64,000 nt of DNA from an uncultured Roseateles sp. Its GTDB lineage: Bacteria; Pseudomonadota; Gammaproteobacteria; Burkholderiales; Burkholderiaceae_C. The notes beneath the pieces were generated by a model. The model saw only the letters and a list, made by a program, of their open reading frames with translations, made no database searches and was not told the DNA's origin. This document shows, piece after piece, positions 61,128-64,000 of this stretch. A program made the position numbers and the translations under genes. How positions within the stretch are numbered: the first letter of the stretch is position 1; the number at the start of each line of letters is the position of its first letter. Location: NCBI RefSeq assembly GCF_963422335.1, contig NZ_OY729424.1, positions 868,001 through 932,000 on the forward strand. The letters run 5' to 3'.

Positions 61128-63290
61128 CTACGAACGGTTGGCGTCGGAGCTGCCCGGCCCGCCGCCGACGCTGCGCAGGTCCTGCGCCACCCGGCCGCCC
61201 TGCAGCACGATCACGCGCTGGGCGGCGGCAATCGTCTCCGGCCGGTGGGCGACGATCACCCGGGTCAGCTCCAGCTGGCGTATCGCCTGATTGACCTGGC
61301 GCTCCTTGTCCACGTCGAGCGCGCTGGTCGCCTCGTCGAGGAACAGGATTTGCGGGCGCTTGTACAGCGCGCGGGCCAGCAGCAGGCGCTGCTTCTGGCC
61401 GCCGGAAATGCTGCTGCCCATGTCGCCGATCAGGCTCATATAGGCCATGGGCATGGCCTCGATCTCCTCGTGCACGCAGGCCAGGCGGGCGCATTCGGCA
61501 ATCCAGGCGCTGTCCGCATCGGGGTCGAAAAAGGAGATGTTGTCGGCAATCGAGCCGGCGAACAGCTGGTCGTCCTGCATCACCGCGCCGAACATGGCGC
61601 GCCAGCGGCGCTGGCCCAGCTGGGCCAGCGGCACGCCGCCGATGCGCACCTCGCCGGCCTGGGCCTGCTGCATGCCTATCATCAGCTTCAGCAGCGTGGT
61701 CTTGCCGCAGCCCGAGGGGCCGACGATGGCCACCGATTCACCGGGCTCGATCACCAGCTTGCAGTGCGAGATCACCTCGGGCTCGGCGTCCGAGTAGCGG
61801 AAGCTCAGATCGTCCAGCTCCAGCCGTGGCGACAGGGCCTGCTGGGAGGCGCTGCCCTCGGCATTCGACTCCGGCGCCGTCAGCACGATATCGGCCAGGC
61901 GCTCGCCCTGCAGGCGCAGCATCCGCAGCTCGACGACCTTGTCGATCAGCCCGCTGATGCGCAGCGCGAACAGCTCCTTGTAGGCCAGAAAGGCAAACAG
62001 CATGCCGACCGAGAAGCGGGCGTCCATCACCAGCAGGGCGCCCAGCCAGATGATGGCAATGCGCTCGACGCCGAACAGCAGCTTGTTCAGCACGCTGGCC
62101 AGCAGGTCCAGCTTGCGCGTGGCGATGTCGGCATTCATGCTGTCGACGACCAGATTCATGAAGCGCGAGCGCCGGTCGGCCTCGGCATTGAACAGCTTGA
62201 TCGCCTGCACGCCGCGCAGCGACTCCAGAAAGTGGCTGGAGCGCTTGGCTTCAAATATCAGCGCCTCCTCGGTGGCGGCGCGCAGCGGCGCGAAGAAGGC
62301 CCAGCGCAGCAGCGCATAGGCGGCCACGGCCGATAGCGCCACGGCCGTCAACATGCCGCTGTAGACCCACATCATGGCCAGGGTGACGACCACCATCAAC
62401 CCATCCAGCACCGCCTCGACAAAGCTGGTCGTCAAGGTCTTCTGGATCTGCTGCACCGTGGTGAAGCGCGACCAGATATCGCCGGCGTGGCGTTTCTCGA
62501 ACCAGTCCAGCGGCAGGCGCAGCAGGTGGGCGAACACATTCGACAGCCATTGCAGATTCAAGGTGGCCGACAGTACCAGCACCGCCCAGGAGCGCAGCGC
62601 ACCGGTCGCCACCTGCAGCAGCACCAGCAGGCCGAAGCCCAGGCCCAGGGTGATCAACAGATCCCGGTCGGCGCTGACCAGCACGCCATCGACCACCCAC
62701 TGCAGGAAGAAGGGCGCCAACAGCGTGAACACCTCCAGCGCCAGCGCCAGCGCGATGATTTGCAGCACCGAGCGCTTCAAGCCCGTGACCTTGCCCAGCA
62801 GCTGGCGCAGGCTGAATTGTTGGCGCTGATTGCCGGGCGCGAAGCCTTCGGTGGGTGTCAGCTCCAGCACCACGCCGGTGAAATGGCGCGACAGCTCGCT
62901 CAGCTTGAACTCGCGCCGGCCGTGGGCCGGGTCGTGTATCACGGCGAGCTGGCCGCGCAGTGAGGTCAGCACGACGAAATGGTTCATGTCCCAGTGCAGC
63001 ACGCAGGGCAATTGCAGCTGGGTCAGGTGCTCGGGCTCGGCGCGCAGCGCGCGCGGGCTCAGGTTCAGCTGCTCGGCCAGGCGCACCAGATCTATCATCG
63101 TCGCGCCCTTCATCGACAACGAGAAGCGCTTGCGCAGGGTCGGCAGATCGGTTTGCAGGCCGTGGTGGGACAGGACCATGGCGATGCAGGCCAGGCCGCA
63201 TTCGGCGCCCTCGGTCTGCAATATCACCGGCGTGCGTTTGGCGCCACGGCTCCAGCCGAGATGGAGACCACCGAACAATCGCTCAGACAC
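61128..63290 (-). CDS. C39-peptidase ABC exporter (bacteriocin/peptide type)
   Basis: A 720-residue fused protein. N-terminal C39 peptidase with catalytic Cys31 (TEGAECGLACIAMV), His104 (NHFVVL) and Asp120 (HDPAHG); a six-helix transporter core (about 165-430); and an ATPase with GPSGCGKTT near 520, signature ISGGQKQR near 628 and LFLDEATSALD. It would cut double-glycine leaders from a peptide and export it. The GTG start at 63290 overlaps the upstream MFP gene by 8 bases. No precursor peptide is seen in the window. Confidence 0.92.
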   Translation of the reverse strand: MSERLFGGLHLGWSRGAKRTPVILQTEGAECGLACIAMVLSHHGLQTDLPTLRKRFSLSMKGATMIDLVRLAEQLNLSPRALRAEPEHLTQLQLPCVLHWDMNHFVVLTSLRGQLAVIHDPAHGRREFKLSELSRHFTGVVLELTPTEGFAPGNQRQQFSLRQLLGKVTGLKRSVLQIIALALALEVFTLLAPFFLQWVVDGVLVSADRDLLITLGLGFGLLVLLQVATGALRSWAVLVLSATLNLQWLSNVFAHLLRLPLDWFEKRHAGDIWSRFTTVQQIQKTLTTSFVEAVLDGLMVVVTLAMMWVYSGMLTAVALSAVAAYALLRWAFFAPLRAATEEALIFEAKRSSHFLESLRGVQAIKLFNAEADRRSRFMNLVVDSMNADIATRKLDLLASVLNKLLFGVERIAIIWLGALLVMDARFSVGMLFAFLAYKELFALRISGLIDKVVELRMLRLQGERLADIVLTAPESNAEGSASQQALSPRLELDDLSFRYSDAEPEVISHCKLVIEPGESVAIVGPSGCGKTTLLKLMIGMQQAQAGEVRIGGVPLAQLGQRRWRAMFGAVMQDDQLFAGSIADNISFFDPDADSAWIAECARLACVHEEIEAMPMAYMSLIGDMGSSISGGQKQRLLLARALYKRPQILFLDEATSALDVDKERQVNQAIRQLELTRVIVAHRPETIAAAQRVIVLQGGRVAQDLRSVGGGPGSSDANRS

Positions 63291-64000
63291 GGCGGGCGAC
63301 GCTCAGCAGGGGTTCGAAGATCCACTCGATCAGCCTGCGGCGCTCCAGCAGCACATCGGCGTCTAGCTGCATGCCCACGGCCAGGGCCTGGTCCTGGCCG
63401 TAAGCGGCGACGGCCTGACGGTCCAGTCTGACGGTGATGCGGTACAGCGGCTCGCTGCGTGTGCCCGAGGCCAGGGCCAAGGGCAGGGCGCTCAGCTCGG
63501 CGGCGGCCAGCGGCGTGCGCGAGACCTGCACGATCTGGCCGGTCTGATGGCCGAACTTCTGGTACGGGAAGGCCTGGTAACGCAGCTGCACCGCCTGGGT
63601 GGGCCGCAAAAAGCCAACGGCGCTGGACGGCGCGTACAGGTGCGCCAGCAGCTGGGCCTGGGCCGGCACCAGGCTGGCCAGTGCCAGGCCCGCCGTCACC
63701 ATCTGGCCGGGCTCGGCCTGCACGGCGGTGACGATGCCGTCTTCGGCCGCGCGCAAGACGACGCGGCGTTTGGCTTCGGTCTCGGCGCCCTGCTGGGCCA
63801 GCGTGGCCAGCTCACGCTCGAGCTCGCCCTGCTGCGCCTGCGCGCGCAGCGGCAACTCGCGGCGCTGCGCGTCCAGGGTCTGGAGCTCGCGCTGCAGCTC
63901 TTCGGTCCTGCCTTTCAGGCTCAGGCGCTGCGATTCGAGATCCAGCACCTCCTGATGCTTGGTGCGCACCTGGGCGGCTGAGACATAGTTGTCGCGCTTC
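63283..64000 (-). CDS. HlyD-family membrane fusion protein, C-terminal part (partial)
   Basis: The visible 239 codons run from beyond base 64000 to the stop at 63283. They show a coiled-coil (VLDLESQRLSLKGRTEELQREL), a lipoyl-like half (AAEDGIVTAVQAEPGQMV) and the beta-barrel/C-terminal part (YQKFGHQTGQIVQVSRTPL). This is the periplasmic adaptor of a type I-like peptide exporter. It overlaps the ABC exporter gene by eight bases, so both are translated together. The N-terminus with its membrane helix lies outside the window. Confidence 0.9.
   Translation of the reverse strand, partial: KRDNYVSAAQVRTKHQEVLDLESQRLSLKGRTEELQRELQTLDAQRRELPLRAQAQQGELERELATLAQQGAETEAKRRVVLRAAEDGIVTAVQAEPGQMVTAGLALASLVPAQAQLLAHLYAPSSAVGFLRPTQAVQLRYQAFPYQKFGHQTGQIVQVSRTPLAAAELSALPLALASGTRSEPLYRITVRLDRQAVAAYGQDQALAVGMQLDADVLLERRRLIEWIFEPLLSVARRV

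Overview
The window looks like the replication-origin region of a GC-rich betaproteobacterium of the order Burkholderiales, most likely the Roseateles/Paucibacter/Rubrivivax group. Supporting this are rnpA-rpmH facing away from dnaA-dnaN-gyrB, mnmG-rsmG-parA near the origin, a PEP-CTERM protein, a yeaG-yeaH-ycgB stress operon, and a short GC-rich palindromic repeat of a kind I recall from this order. The genus is an inference; no rRNA or tRNA gene was found.

Layout. 1-7300: rnpA (partial), rpmH, dnaA, a duplicated oriC, dnaN, gyrB, then a MntA/HepT toxin-antitoxin pair. 7.5-12.6 kb: a periplasmic-sensor diguanylate cyclase, a Fic AMP-transferase with an operator-like promoter, and a Crp/Fnr regulator. 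12.8-19.6 kb: a branched-chain-type ABC importer (binding protein, two ATPases, two permeases) tightly coupled to a VOC-bicupin protein and a PLP enzyme of class V. 19.7-33.5 kb: mixed accessory genes (DUF2242 lipoprotein, YciH, S1/P1 nuclease, two DMT exporters with LysR regulators, an aspartate carbamoyltransferase with an HTH-like N-terminus, a DGPF/ECF42 sigma pair, a WYL-VOC-EVE-M15 run, and DUF2157/DUF4401 membrane proteins).

33.5-45.3 kb: an AbrB/PIN pair with a strong palindromic operator, a PEP-CTERM protein, an HNH-like protein divergent from a WYL regulator, a cobalamin adenosyltransferase separated from a FadL-type porin by a MITE-like insertion, a penicillin-acylase family lipoprotein and a D-lactate/glycolate-type FAD oxidase. 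45.4-50.3 kb: prkA-yeaH-spoVR. 50.5-57.4 kb: chromosome partitioning and tRNA/rRNA modification genes (parB, parA, rsmG, mnmG), with argC, a hydrolase and a GNAT gene interspersed and three parS sites inside rsmG and mnmG. 57.4-64 kb: a YkgJ-type protein, two paralogous diguanylate cyclases and a C39-peptidase ABC exporter with its membrane-fusion partner (cut by the window edge).

Common thread. Several regulator-like proteins sit beside a perfect or near-perfect inverted repeat in their own promoter: Fic, Crp/Fnr, a LysR, the HTH-ATCase, AbrB, and a WYL protein. The ECF42 operon also has a promoter matching the motif I recall for that group. The most unusual items are the 309-bp tandem duplication of the origin module, the HTH-ATCase with two matching palindromes, the 14-bp motif repeated in three reading frames of the AbrB gene, and the small insertion that duplicated a start-codon site at 38.6 kb.
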